Assembly (NCBI RefSeq): GCF_001514305.1
Contig: NZ_KQ949086.1
Location: 1 to 64,000 of the forward strand
Source of the DNA: Streptomyces dysideae
GTDB taxonomy: Bacteria > Actinomycetota > Actinomycetes > Streptomycetales > Streptomycetaceae
Reading direction: 5' to 3'
Length of the DNA stretch: 64,000 nt
In this document: piece by piece, positions 15,038-23,331 of the stretch
Layout: each line of letters begins with the position of its first letter
Numbering within the stretch: the first letter of the stretch is position 1
Translations under genes and position numbers: made by a program
The notes under the pieces: model-generated
Seen by the model: only the letters and a program-made list of their open reading frames with translations
Told to the model about the DNA's origin: nothing
Databases searched by the model: none

Positions 15038-16180
15038 TCAGCCCGCGACAGCCTCGGCCCAGCCCTGATTGACCGTCTGCCTCGCCTTGTCGAGTTGGGC
15101 GTCGTCCGGAAACCGCGGCGTCCCCTCTACTGTCGGCAGGCGTGCGGCGGCGGTCTCGTCGAGGGTGCCGTTCTCTTTCATGGTGTCCATGAGCACGGGG
15201 CGGGCGAGGCCGAGCAGACGGAGATTCTGGCCCTCGGGGCTGAAGAGGTACTCCTGCCAGAGGCGGGCAGCCGCAGGGTGCGGGGCGTTCTTGTTGATCG
15301 CCATGGCGAAGTACTCGGAGTACGTGCCGTCGAGGGGGATGGAGACCTGCCACTTGATGCCCTTGCCGCGGAGCTGGTCGGTGTGGCCGAGGTTGATGTA
15401 GTCCCAGTTGATGCTGATGCGTGTGCGGCCGCTCGCGACGTTGTCCGAGGTGGACTCGACGGGGTTGAAATTGCCGCGCGTGTTGAGCCTGGCGAAGAAG
15501 TCGAGACCGGGCTGGATGTTGTCGAACGATCCGTCGTTCGCCAGCGCGGCCGCGAAGACGCTGGCGAAGGCGGTACCCGACCGAGGCGGGTAGCCCGCGA
15601 GCGAGACCATGCCCTTGTAGCGACGGTTCAGCAGGTCGGCGAAGGTCTGGGGGCAGGGCTTGACCCGCTTGGCGTTGCAGCCGATGGAGATGTAGCCGCC
15701 GTAGTTGTTGTACCAGCGGGCCCGCGGGTCCTTCTGGCTGCCGGGGATCGAGTCGTACGCGGCGACCTTGTATGGCGCGAGCAGGTTCCGTCTCACCGCC
15801 GCCCGAGCGAACGTGTCGCCCACGTCGATCACGTCCAGCGCGTTCGGCCGGTTGCCGCGGTTCTGCAGCGCCTCGATCTCGTCCTCGCTGTGGCCGAACG
15901 GATTCTCGACCGTGACCCTGATCCCGTACTTCTTCTCGAAGCCGTCAAACAGGCCGCCGTAGTTGGCCCAGTCACGCGGCAACGCCATCGCCTGGAGCTT
16001 GCCCTCCTTCTTCGCTGCGGCGATCAGCGCGCCCATGCCGCCCACGTTCGCGGCGGAGGTGGCCAGTGACGGCTTCGCGGTGCTGGCCGGAGGCCTGTTC
16101 TCGCAGGCGCTCAGGCCGCCCAGTGCAGCGAGGGTGAAGCAGCCGAGGACGGCCGCTGCTCGGGCACGGGGTGCGGTCAC
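15038..16180 (-). CDS. Orphan ABC-type solute-binding lipoprotein (iron/polyamine type)
   Basis: A 380-residue extracellular solute-binding lipoprotein. The GTG at 16180 follows GGAG at six bases and gives a typical lipoprotein signal: basic start, hydrophobic core AAAVLGCFTLAALGGL, lipobox LSAC. The mature part has type-2 periplasmic binding features (GALIAAAKKEGKLQAMALPR, YGGLFDGFEKKYGIRVTVEN, YKGMVSLAGYPPRSG, INWDYINLGH, WQEYLFSPEGQNL), closest to iron(III)/putrescine/2-aminoethylphosphonate binders. An unusual point is that no permease or ATPase gene lies nearby, so it must work with a distant transporter or act as a sensor. Upstream extension of the frame was rejected because it would bury the signal peptide. 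Confidence 0.88.
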   Translation of the reverse strand: MTAPRARAAAVLGCFTLAALGGLSACENRPPASTAKPSLATSAANVGGMGALIAAAKKEGKLQAMALPRDWANYGGLFDGFEKKYGIRVTVENPFGHSEDEIEALQNRGNRPNALDVIDVGDTFARAAVRRNLLAPYKVAAYDSIPGSQKDPRARWYNNYGGYISIGCNAKRVKPCPQTFADLLNRRYKGMVSLAGYPPRSGTAFASVFAAALANDGSFDNIQPGLDFFARLNTRGNFNPVESTSDNVASGRTRISINWDYINLGHTDQLRGKGIKWQVSIPLDGTYSEYFAMAINKNAPHPAAARLWQEYLFSPEGQNLRLLGLARPVLMDTMKENGTLDETAAARLPTVEGTPRFPDDAQLDKARQTVNQGWAEAVAG

Positions 16181-16468
16181 GACGACTCCAGGGTGGGGCG
16201 TGCAACAAGGGTCATCACCGGCGGACGTCTGGTGGGGCCGGGCAGCTCGGGCCACCGGAGTGAAGGACCGGTGCCGCAGTGCCGTCCCATACGACGCTGT
16301 CACGGGCGCTACCAAGGGCCGAAAAATAGCCATCAAACGGTCATCGGCGCCAGAATACCCGGCCCCACGACAGAAGGACCTCGTCCCGGGCGTCTGCGAT
16401 CAGGGACTCTCCACGGGAGGCGCCGTCCCCGCCGTGCCATGCCGCCCGGCCACCGCACGGTCGTGCGC

Positions 16469-19168
16469 TCACAGTGCCTGCACGTCCCAGGAGCCGATCA
16501 GGATCTCGCCGAGTTCTTCCGCGCCCCTGGTGCTGTGTGAGAGGGACAGTTCGGTCCAGATGACCTTGCCGTCGCGTGTGTGGCGGGTGCCCCAGCGTTC
16601 GGCGAACTGGGCGACGAGGAAGAGTCCGCGGCCGCCCTCGTCGGTGGCCTTCGCCCGGCACAGACGGGGAGAGGTGCTGCTGCCGTCGGAGACCTCGCAG
16701 ATCAGGGTGCCCGCGGCGGAGCCGCTGTTCGCTACTGTGCGGAGCAGCCGGGCGGTGATGGGCTCGCCGCCGTAGCGGATGGCGTTGGTGATCAGCTCGC
16801 TGAGGACGAGCTCGGCGGTGAAGGCGATGCGCTCCAGGCCCCACTCCGCCAGCCGGTCGGCGCAGGCGGTACGCACGCGACGCACCTCCGCCGGGTCGCG
16901 GGGGACGTGCCACTCGGCGATCTGCGCGGCGTCGAACCGCCGGGTACCGGCCACCAGCAGCGCGACGTCGTCCCTCGGCCGGTCGGGCAGCATGGCCTCG
17001 ATCACCGCCGCGCAGGTCGCTTCCGGGGAGCGGCCGGGCCCGGTCAGGGCCTCGCGCAGGGCCTCCAGACCGATGTCCAGGTCGCGGTCGCGCTCCTCGA
17101 TCAGGCCGTCGGTGTAGAGCACCAGACGGGAGCCCTCGGGCACGGTGAGCTCGGCACTCTCGAAGGGCAGCCTGGTGCCCAGCCCCAGAAGCGGGGAGAC
17201 GGGTACCGGCGGGAAGGCCACGCTGCCGTCGGGATGGACCAGCGCCGGTCCCGGATGGCCCGCGGTGGCGATGTCCAGCTTCCCGGTCGTGGGATCGTAG
17301 ACGGCGTACTGGCAGGTTGCCCCAGTGAGCCAGTGCCCGCCCGCCCCGGCGGACTCGTCGGCGTCGATCTGGGCCACCAGCTCGTCCATCCGGTCGAGGA
17401 TCTCCTCCGGGGGCATGTCCAGGCCGGCAAAGTTGAGCACGGCGGTGCGCAACCGGCCCATGGTCGCCGCGGCGTGGAGGCCGTGGCCGACGACGTCGCC
17501 GACCACCAGTGCCACCCGGGCGCCGGAGAGCGGGATGACGTCGAACCAGTCCCCACCCACCCCATGCTGGGCGGGCAGGTAGCGGTAGGCCACGTCGAGG
17601 GCCACCTGATCGGGCAGCGCGCGGGGCAGCAGGCTGTGCTGCAGAGCGACGGCCATGGTGTGTTCGCGGGTGTAGCGGCGGGCGTTGTCGATGCACAGCG
17701 CTGCCCGGGTGGCCAGCTCCTCAGCAAAGGTCACATCCTCGTCCTCGAAGGGCGGGGAGTCCGTCGACCGCCAGAATTCCGCCATGCCCAGCATCGCCCC
17801 GCGGGACCGCAGCGGGACGGCGAGCAGGGAGTGAATGCCGCGGTCGAGGATCCGCCGGGCGCGTTCGGGGTCCTGGTCCCGCCAGTCGGCCCAGGTACTG
17901 AGGTCCTTGACCAGGACCGGCCCGTCGCCCGCCATCCTCACGGAGACTGGGTGGAGTAGGTGGTCCGCGGCCGGTCCCGCGACTGCGGCACGGCGCATCT
18001 CGGTGTTCGGTCCGCGGGACCCCTCGCCGTGCAGGACCTGTTCCAGCAGTTCGACGGTGACGTTGGCGGCGAACAGGGGCACCGCCACCTCCGCCAGTTC
18101 CTCGGCGGTGCGCCGCACGTCCAGCGTGGTGCCGATCCGCAGCCCGGCGTCGTAGAGCAGTCTCAGCCGTTGCCGTGCGACTTCGGCCCTGCCGGAAAGT
18201 GCGCGCAACTCTGTGGTGTCCCTCAGCGTCACCACGCTGCCGACCGGTCCCCGGGGCGTCGTGAGCCGCTTGTTGACCGCCAGGAGACGGTCGGCCGCCA
18301 GATGCACCTCGTCGGTGGCGGGGCGATCGGAGGCCAGCAGTCCGGCGAGGTCCTCCTCCAGCCCCAGATCGGTGACGTGGCGCCGCTCCGCGTCCGTCGG
18401 CAGGTCCAGCAGCCGCCGTGCCTCATCGTTGGCCAGCAGCAGACGGCCGTTGCCGCCAGTGATCAGCACTCCTTCCCGCACGGTGTGCAGGACCGCGTCG
18501 TGGTGTTCGTACATCCGGGTCATCTCGGCCGGGCCCAGGCCGTGGGTCCGCCGCCGCAGCAGGTGGCTCACCAAGCCGGACCCGCCCGCGGCGACGACCA
18601 GGGCCACACCGGCGCCGCCCAGCAGCACCGGCAGCTGCTGATTCACACTGCGCTGCACCGTCTCAACCCGGACGGGAACGGCCACGACGGCGGCCACCGA
18701 ACCGTCGGTGTCCCTGACCGGGACCGCCGAAACCACGGACAACCCCAAGGACCCCTTGAAGGTCCTGGTGAACGCCCTACCGTCTGCCGCCTGGGCATAG
18801 GGCCCGATGACGTACTTTCCGATCTGGCGCGGGTCGCTGTGGGTGACTGTGACCCCGTCCAGCCCGTACACGATGATGGCGTCGACGTGGGCGGCCTTCC
18901 GAGCGGCCTCGGCGCTCGGCTGGAGCACCCCTGTCGGGTCGGGCCCGTTCAGCGCCGTCACGATCCCGGGGGCGTTCGCGAACGTCTGCGCCGCGGCAAG
19001 CGTCTTCTCACGGGCGTCCGACATGCTGTCGCGGCGGGCATTCCCCACCAGAGCCACCAGCGCCGCGGCGACGAGCAGCACGACGATCACCAGTTGCAGC
19101 AGGAAGACCTCGCCGGCGACACTGCGCACGCTCAGCAGGGAGCGCAGCCGCCGCAACGACCGTTCCAT
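16469..19168 (-). CDS. Membrane sensor PAS-GAF-SpoIIE-HATPase regulator
   Basis: An 899-residue membrane protein. Two transmembrane helices (VFLLQLVIVVLLVAAALVAL near residue 22, and VLLGGAGVALVVAAGGSGLV near 190) flank an extracellular sCache-like sensor resembling CitA/DcuS (VDAIIVYGLDGVTVTHSDP, IGKYVIGPYAQAADG). Inside follow a PAS domain (VREGVLITGGNGRLLLANDE), a GAF domain (IGTTLDVRRTAEELAEVAVP), a PP2C/SpoIIE domain (VGGDWFDVIPLSG, VGDVVGHGLHAAATMG) and an RsbW-like HATPase (VLSELITNAIRYGG, DEGGRGLFLV). The ATG at 19168, next to a GGGGGGAAAG ribosome-binding site, is preferred to the longer open frame, whose extra residues are low-complexity. Its output domains closely parallel those of the 6879-9770 gene, suggesting paralogy. 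It probably links small organic acids to sigma-factor control. Confidence 0.9.
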   Translation of the reverse strand: MERSLRRLRSLLSVRSVAGEVFLLQLVIVVLLVAAALVALVGNARRDSMSDAREKTLAAAQTFANAPGIVTALNGPDPTGVLQPSAEAARKAAHVDAIIVYGLDGVTVTHSDPRQIGKYVIGPYAQAADGRAFTRTFKGSLGLSVVSAVPVRDTDGSVAAVVAVPVRVETVQRSVNQQLPVLLGGAGVALVVAAGGSGLVSHLLRRRTHGLGPAEMTRMYEHHDAVLHTVREGVLITGGNGRLLLANDEARRLLDLPTDAERRHVTDLGLEEDLAGLLASDRPATDEVHLAADRLLAVNKRLTTPRGPVGSVVTLRDTTELRALSGRAEVARQRLRLLYDAGLRIGTTLDVRRTAEELAEVAVPLFAANVTVELLEQVLHGEGSRGPNTEMRRAAVAGPAADHLLHPVSVRMAGDGPVLVKDLSTWADWRDQDPERARRILDRGIHSLLAVPLRSRGAMLGMAEFWRSTDSPPFEDEDVTFAEELATRAALCIDNARRYTREHTMAVALQHSLLPRALPDQVALDVAYRYLPAQHGVGGDWFDVIPLSGARVALVVGDVVGHGLHAAATMGRLRTAVLNFAGLDMPPEEILDRMDELVAQIDADESAGAGGHWLTGATCQYAVYDPTTGKLDIATAGHPGPALVHPDGSVAFPPVPVSPLLGLGTRLPFESAELTVPEGSRLVLYTDGLIEERDRDLDIGLEALREALTGPGRSPEATCAAVIEAMLPDRPRDDVALLVAGTRRFDAAQIAEWHVPRDPAEVRRVRTACADRLAEWGLERIAFTAELVLSELITNAIRYGGEPITARLLRTVANSGSAAGTLICEVSDGSSTSPRLCRAKATDEGGRGLFLVAQFAERWGTRHTRDGKVIWTELSLSHSTRGAEELGEILIGSWDVQAL

Positions 19169-19204
19169 CTTTCCCCCCTGGCGAGACCGACCGCGTTCCC
19201 GCGG

Positions 19205-19230
19205 CCCTGGGTGCCTTCGGGCGCCCAGGG
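19205..19230. other. Strong hairpin with TTCG loop upstream of the sensor gene
   Basis: CCCTGGG (19205-19211), T, GCC, loop TTCG, GGC, G, CCCAGGG (19224-19230) form a stem of about 11 bp with a TTCG tetraloop on the plus strand. It is 37 bases before the ATG of the minus-strand sensor gene, so it could be a leader structure for that gene or a terminator for the other direction. No T-run follows. Confidence 0.5.
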
Positions 19231-19606
19231 GGCCTGGGTGGCCATGGAGGCTTGGGGAACCTTGGGGGGACTGGACCGGACGGGGACGGGGACCGAGTCC
19301 CTGGGTCCCCTCGGATACGCGAGGCACTCTGCGCCCCGATCGCACCCATCGCCCCCGAATTCTACGCATATACCTTTTCTACGCTTGTGTGCAACCACAC
19401 GGCCAGCGGTGATGGGGGGAGGGGGCCGAAGCATCGCACATACGCCACGTCCTGGGCTGATGTTCCCGTGTCGGTGAGCCTGCCACCCGTCGCCCGGACC
19501 GTCATCACGTCCTGCGGGGCGACAGGCTCACCCTTCGGCACGCCGTCACCGAGACCACACCGCTCTTCCCGGCTGCATGTTTCGCGGAGCCGGTGCCGGG
19601 ATTCGT
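19231..19606. other. Intergenic region with 9-bp inverted repeat
   Basis: No gene is supported. GTGAGCCTG (19474-19482) and CAGGCTCAC (19523-19531) are inverted, with GTCGCCC/GGGGCGAC extending the symmetry inside, an arrangement that could be a terminator or an insertion-sequence end. The AT-rich patch around 19360-19385 may hold the promoter of the sensor gene. Confidence 0.4.
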
Positions 19607-19732
19607 TCACTCTCCGCCGCCCGGGCCGAGTGTCGGGTAGAGCGTCTCGAAACCATCGGCGTTGAAGTTGTGGATCACGTCCCGGACCCGGTCCGCGCTG
19701 GTGAACGTCACCTCTGCGAACAGCACCATCAG
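19607..19732 (-). mobile_element. IS630-like transposase N-terminal remnant
   Basis: About 40 codons reading FAEVTFTSADRVRDVIHNFN then ADGFETLYP strongly resemble the helix-turn-helix segment of IS630-family transposases, where a DRVRxVIHNFNxDGFxSLYP pattern precedes a glycine-rich GGRP. Here it ends in GPGGGE and a stop, and the catalytic DDE domain is absent. It is a short relic showing that mobile elements have passed through this zone. Confidence 0.65.
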
Positions 19733-20081
19733 CTCAGCGGGCGCGCGCCCGCCGCATGACCGGCGCGCCAACCTGTCTGCCGACGGCAGCCGAGCGCAGC
19801 GACCGCGTCGAGGCCACCGCCCGCCAGCACTGCCGTACACAGCTGTCTGCAGGCTGCGAAATCGTCGCGCCCCCCGACACGGCACACGACTATCACACGA
19901 GGTGAGAAATAAGTATCAAAGGGCATAAAACTCTCGAGGACGAGAGGGACGCCGTGGGTTGAATTCCGAACGGATCCACCCGCCGGGTGCGACGGCGTCC
20001 TTCCTCCACTTCGCGACTGGAAGGCGGCCGGCCCATCGCCAAGTACACCGGCATCAGGGCACCCCCGGTGGTGCCTTGTCG
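19733..20081. other. Intergenic region, no gene supported
   Basis: Short open frames on both strands lack recognisable motifs. The region may contain more of the degraded transposase (left end) and the 3' flank of the pentapeptide-repeat gene. AT-rich sequence around 19905-19935 (GAGAAATAAGTATCAAAGGG) stands out against the GC-rich background. Confidence 0.3.
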
Positions 20082-20726
20082 TCAGGAGGACAGGTCGAGG
20101 TGCCCGGCGCAGGAACGCTTGCCGACGGATTTGGTGCCGTCGGGACACACAACGTTCTCCCAACTCGTGTCCGACAGATCAGCCCCGTCCAGCCTCGCGC
20201 CGCGCAGCGTGGTGCCGGACAACGCGGCCCCCGCCAGATCGGCGTCCCGCAGGTCCGCGTCGCCGAAGTCGACGTTGGTGAGGGACACAGAACGCAGCAT
20301 CGCGCCCCGAAGCCGTGCTCCCTCGAAACTGACGTTGGTGAGCAGGCTCTTGTCGAGCACGGCTCTGCCAAGGTCGGCACCGCGCAGGTCGACCTCGGCG
20401 AGAGTGCCGGAGCTGAGCTGAGCACGCCGCAGATCAGCATCACGCAGGTCCACGCTCTGCAGGGACACGTCGGCCAGCCGCGCTCCGAAGAGGTTGCCGC
20501 GGCTGAGGTTGGCCTCAGAGACCGAGCCGGTCAGTTCCGAGCCCTCCAGGTTGACGCACCGGAGTTTCTTCTGCCACAGCTCCACCCCTACAACGGTGCG
20601 GCCCGAGAGGTCCTTGCCCGTCCCATCAGGACAGGTCCGGCCCTGCTTCCCCTGCCCGCAGCCAGCTGCGAACCAAACGGACAACGCGAGCGCAGCCGTA
20701 CACAGCCGCAGACGATACACACGCAT
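20082..20726 (-). CDS. Pentapeptide-repeat lipoprotein
   Basis: A 214-residue secreted lipoprotein. The signal peptide has a basic start (MRVYRLRLC), a hydrophobic core TAALALSVWFA and lipobox AAGC. The mature chain consists almost entirely of A(D/N)LXX pentapeptide repeats (for example VDLRDADLRRAQLSSGTLAE and DADLRDADLAGAAL), predicting a right-handed quadrilateral beta-helix. Paired cysteines near both ends (RTCPDGTGKDL and VVCPDGTKSVGKRSC) share a CPDGT motif and probably cap the helix with disulfides. The longer open frame upstream is not coding, because it overlaps a methyltransferase relic. Function is unknown; many such proteins are structural or inhibitory scaffolds. Confidence 0.85.
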   Translation of the reverse strand: MRVYRLRLCTAALALSVWFAAGCGQGKQGRTCPDGTGKDLSGRTVVGVELWQKKLRCVNLEGSELTGSVSEANLSRGNLFGARLADVSLQSVDLRDADLRRAQLSSGTLAEVDLRGADLGRAVLDKSLLTNVSFEGARLRGAMLRSVSLTNVDFGDADLRDADLAGAALSGTTLRGARLDGADLSDTSWENVVCPDGTKSVGKRSCAGHLDLSS

Positions 20727-20820
20727 GTTCACCAGCCATCCCTGGCATACTCCCGGGGGCGTGTGGCCGCCGGGAATCACCGAGCAGACAAACGATCGGC
20801 CTCGTCCATGATCCGGCCCG

Positions 20821-21195
20821 CCGCTCGCTCTGGCCCCCGGAAGCTGGCTGGTACTCAGCCACCTGGCCGCGGACCTCAACCGCGAGGGCACGGGCGCCAT
20901 GGTGCGGTCGTTCCAGCGGCGGGGGCCGGCCTTCGTACCGCGGACGAAGGAGGGGGTGGAGAGGTTCTTCGCCACCAACGGTCTGCACCCCGTGGATCCC
21001 CGTGTCATCCCCGTCCACCGCTGGTGCCCCGACCGCGCCGGGCCGGTCCCGCAGGTACCGGACCCCGAATACCTCGCTTCCCTCGATCTCATCGACAGGA
21101 TCAAGTACCACTGCATCAACGACGCCACCGACAGCGACGTCAGCGTGTACGCCGCCATCGCCCCCAAGCCTCGGTCAGCACGCGCGGATACCTGA
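20821..21195 (+). pseudogene. PF04672 methyltransferase C-terminal fragment
   Basis: This frame starts abruptly with LALAPGSWLVLSHLAADLN and continues through VPRTKEGVERFFATNGL, VPQVPDPEYLASLDLIDRI and SDVSVYAAIA. These correspond to the C-terminal half of the actinobacterial S-adenosylmethionine-dependent methyltransferase family PF04672 (DUF574). The N-terminal half, with the WNYWLGGKDNY and DIGTGLPT motifs, is missing, and no start codon or ribosome-binding site fits. Two other members of the family lie in this window (32.2 and 36.1 kb), the latter intact. It faces the pentapeptide gene divergently. Confidence 0.7.
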
Positions 21196-21826
21196 AGCCG
21201 GCGGCAAGCCCCTGCGCACGCGCCGCCCAGGGCGGGATGATGCAGGCCACGGCCGTGCCGTTCGTTCACGTGGACGGCGAACCGCCCGGCCTGGGCGGCG
21301 GCCGACGAAGCGGACATGGGCTTCTGCGGTAGGCCGCCCGGCGTATTGCGTGGGACTCCGGGCTCGCGGAGGAGCCTGCCCAAGGGCAGACTGGAGGTGT
21401 GTCCGCTTCGCCTGAGCCGGTGCTCCTCCTCGTGGACAGCGAACAAGTCGAAATTCAGGCTGACCTGGGAGTGTTTTATCCTGGCGGGGGCTGTGACTGG
21501 GGCGGCTTCCTGCGGGGTGTGCCAGTGCGGCTGGCTGCTGCCGTACAGCGCGGCGATGATGCGCGGCTTCGCCTCAGCGAGGGCCAGGTGAGGCCGATTC
21601 ACCCGCTGGGGCCGTCACGGATCGGTGATCGGGGGCGCCTGGTGGTGCCCTTCGCAGGTGAGGGGACGGTCCTGTTCTCGTCGCGCCCGGTTTCAGCATC
21701 CTTGAACTGCTGCCCTCGGATGGGGCGTGAGCGCAGCGCGGTTCACGCCCAAGCCGGACGCCGTTTGGTGCACCCACCGCCGGCTGACGCGTGTTTGGCC
21801 GGTGCTTCGGTGGGCACTCCGGCTGC
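21196..21826. other. 630-bp region without a secure gene
   Basis: Nothing could be identified. A minus-strand frame ending near 21340 (IIAALYGSSQPHWHTPQEAA, then IKHSQVSLNFDLFAVHEEEH) looks protein-like, with lower local GC than its neighbours around 21430-21490, but I do not recognise it and it has no clear start. The 3' end must contain the promoter of the retropepsin-like gene. Confidence 0.3.
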
Positions 21827-22381
21827 ATGCGGCCACGACATGACGGCACATCCGGCACGAGGCAGCGGTGGAAGGGCCGGCTCGTCGCTGCACCCCTGGC
21901 CGCGCTGTTGCTCGTCGGCTGCTTCGCGTACGGAGATTCCGACGACTTCCGTGCGAGGCAGCCTTCTCCAAGGACGGCGCGCGAGGTACCGCTCAGGGTC
22001 GTGGAGCAGAACGGCCTGACGCTGGCGTTCATCCCCGTGAGCATCGAAGGCGAGGGACCCTTCATGTTCGCCCTGGACACCGGTGCCTCGACCAGCGTCG
22101 TCGATGACGACGTCGCCGACCGGGTCGGCCTTGAGCCCACCGGGGAACGCCGTTCAGTGAGCGGGGTTCTCGGCAGCGGGAAGGTTCCCGTTGCCCAGGT
22201 GGACCAGTGGGACGTCGGAAACATACGTCTCGATCCGGGTGAGGTCACGGTCATCGACCTGGGCTCTCCCACAGACGGCGGTGGCATTCAGGGCTTGCTC
22301 GGCTCGGACGTGCTTAGTGACTTCGGCTCGATCACCATCGACTACGACGACGGCGTCCTCACCATCCCTGCCCCGGGATGA
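21827..22381 (+). CDS. Retropepsin-like aspartic protease lipoprotein
   Basis: A 184-residue predicted lipoprotein: basic N-terminus, hydrophobic LVAAPLAALLLV, lipobox LVGC. The mature domain is a retroviral-protease-like fold: GEGPFMFALDTGASTSVVDD carries the catalytic DTGA motif, and GIQGLLGSDVLSDFGSITID matches the family's second conserved block (LLGxDxL). Bacterial proteins of this class are anchored extracytoplasmic homodimeric aspartic proteases or degenerate relatives. Here the DTG triad is intact. I chose the ATG at 21827, which gives a compact signal peptide, rather than the upstream in-frame ATG. It stands alone, followed 235 bp later by the PRC-barrel operon. Confidence 0.75.
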   Translation: MRPRHDGTSGTRQRWKGRLVAAPLAALLLVGCFAYGDSDDFRARQPSPRTAREVPLRVVEQNGLTLAFIPVSIEGEGPFMFALDTGASTSVVDDDVADRVGLEPTGERRSVSGVLGSGKVPVAQVDQWDVGNIRLDPGEVTVIDLGSPTDGGGIQGLLGSDVLSDFGSITIDYDDGVLTIPAPG

Positions 22382-22615
22382 CTGGGCCCCGACGAAGACC
22401 ACCGTCACCGTCCGTCTCTCGGCGCCCTGGCGAGGTGGCCCTCGCGGTGCAGGCGGTCGGCCCGCTCCCTCTGTGGGGCCGTTGGCCCCTCCAGTCAGCG
22501 CCCTCACGAACATGCCCAAGGCTGATCCTCGCCTCTTGCGGTCGACACCCGAGCCTCGGTGGGCCGACCCTGGAAGGGGAATATATGGGTGATACGGGAG
22601 AAAAGGAGTGTCGAG

Positions 22616-22762
22616 ATGGAATGGTGGAGCTGGCTCATCGTCGCTCTCGCGATCGTCCTGGCGGGCGCCGCCCTGGTCGTTCCACTGCAGGCGCGGCGCC
22701 GCTCCGGTGGTGTGATAGCTCAGGGTCGCCGACCTCGCGAGGGAGGAGGGCCGAAGCCGTGA
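22616..22762 (+). CDS. Small single-pass membrane protein
   Basis: A 48-residue protein: MEWWSWLIVALAIVLAGAAL forms one transmembrane helix with a tryptophan-rich N-terminus, followed by a basic tail (QARRRSGGVIAQGRRPREG). AAGGAG lies eight bases before the ATG, and the stop overlaps the GTG of the next gene (GTGA), which argues that it is a real, translationally coupled gene. Function is unknown; it may anchor or recruit the PRC-barrel proteins encoded downstream. Confidence 0.65.
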   Translation: MEWWSWLIVALAIVLAGAALVVPLQARRRSGGVIAQGRRPREGGGPKP

Positions 22763-23328
22763 CCGCCTACATGCGGGCCAGCGAGATCGCCAAGAAGCCG
22801 GTGGTCACACTGGCGGGGGACGACCTCGGGCAGGTCAAGGACCTGGTCTTCGACGCCTCGACGGGCAGCATTCGATGCTTCACCCTCGCCGGCCGCGGCC
22901 TGCTGGCGGGCCCGCTCCACCGAGCCCTCTTGTGGAGAAACGTCCATGCCCTGGGTCCGCACGCGGTCATGGTGCGCGACGAGAGCGCGCTGGAGAAGGA
23001 CGACAGGGCCGCCCGATTCGGCGCGACGGAGCCAGGCGGAGGCAATGTCCTGGGTGTCGCGATCACGACCCGCAGCGGAGAGCGGCTAGGTACGGTCACC
23101 GACGCCGTCGTCGAGACAGGCAGGACTCCGGTGGTGGCGGGCTACGAGATCGAAACCGACGAGCACCGCCGCGTCCTGCTGCCGGTTGCCGGACCCGTCA
23201 CCGTCTCCGGCGAGCGCGTACTCGTTCCGGACGCCACAGCACAGTACCGAGCCGGTGACCTGAGCGGTTTTGGTACCGCCGCGGAGAGCCTGCGCGTCCG
23301 CCTCCAGCAGGACTCGCATGAGGAGTGA
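22759..23328 (+). CDS. PRC-barrel domain protein, two repeats
   Basis: A 189-residue soluble protein with two PRC-barrel units: RASEIAKKPVVTLAGDDLGQ with VKDLVFDASTGSIRCFTLAG (residues 5-50), and VLGVAITTRSGERLGTVTDA with VVETGRTPVVAGYEIE (residues 95-135). The GTG start has GGGAGGAGGG eight bases upstream and overlaps the preceding small membrane gene. PRC barrels bind RNA-processing, photosystem or cytoskeletal partners; in actinobacteria their role is mostly unassigned. It is followed three bases later by a second PRC-barrel gene, so three genes appear to form one operon. Confidence 0.8.
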   Translation: MTAYMRASEIAKKPVVTLAGDDLGQVKDLVFDASTGSIRCFTLAGRGLLAGPLHRALLWRNVHALGPHAVMVRDESALEKDDRAARFGATEPGGGNVLGVAITTRSGERLGTVTDAVVETGRTPVVAGYEIETDEHRRVLLPVAGPVTVSGERVLVPDATAQYRAGDLSGFGTAAESLRVRLQQDSHEE

Positions 23329-23331
23329 CCC

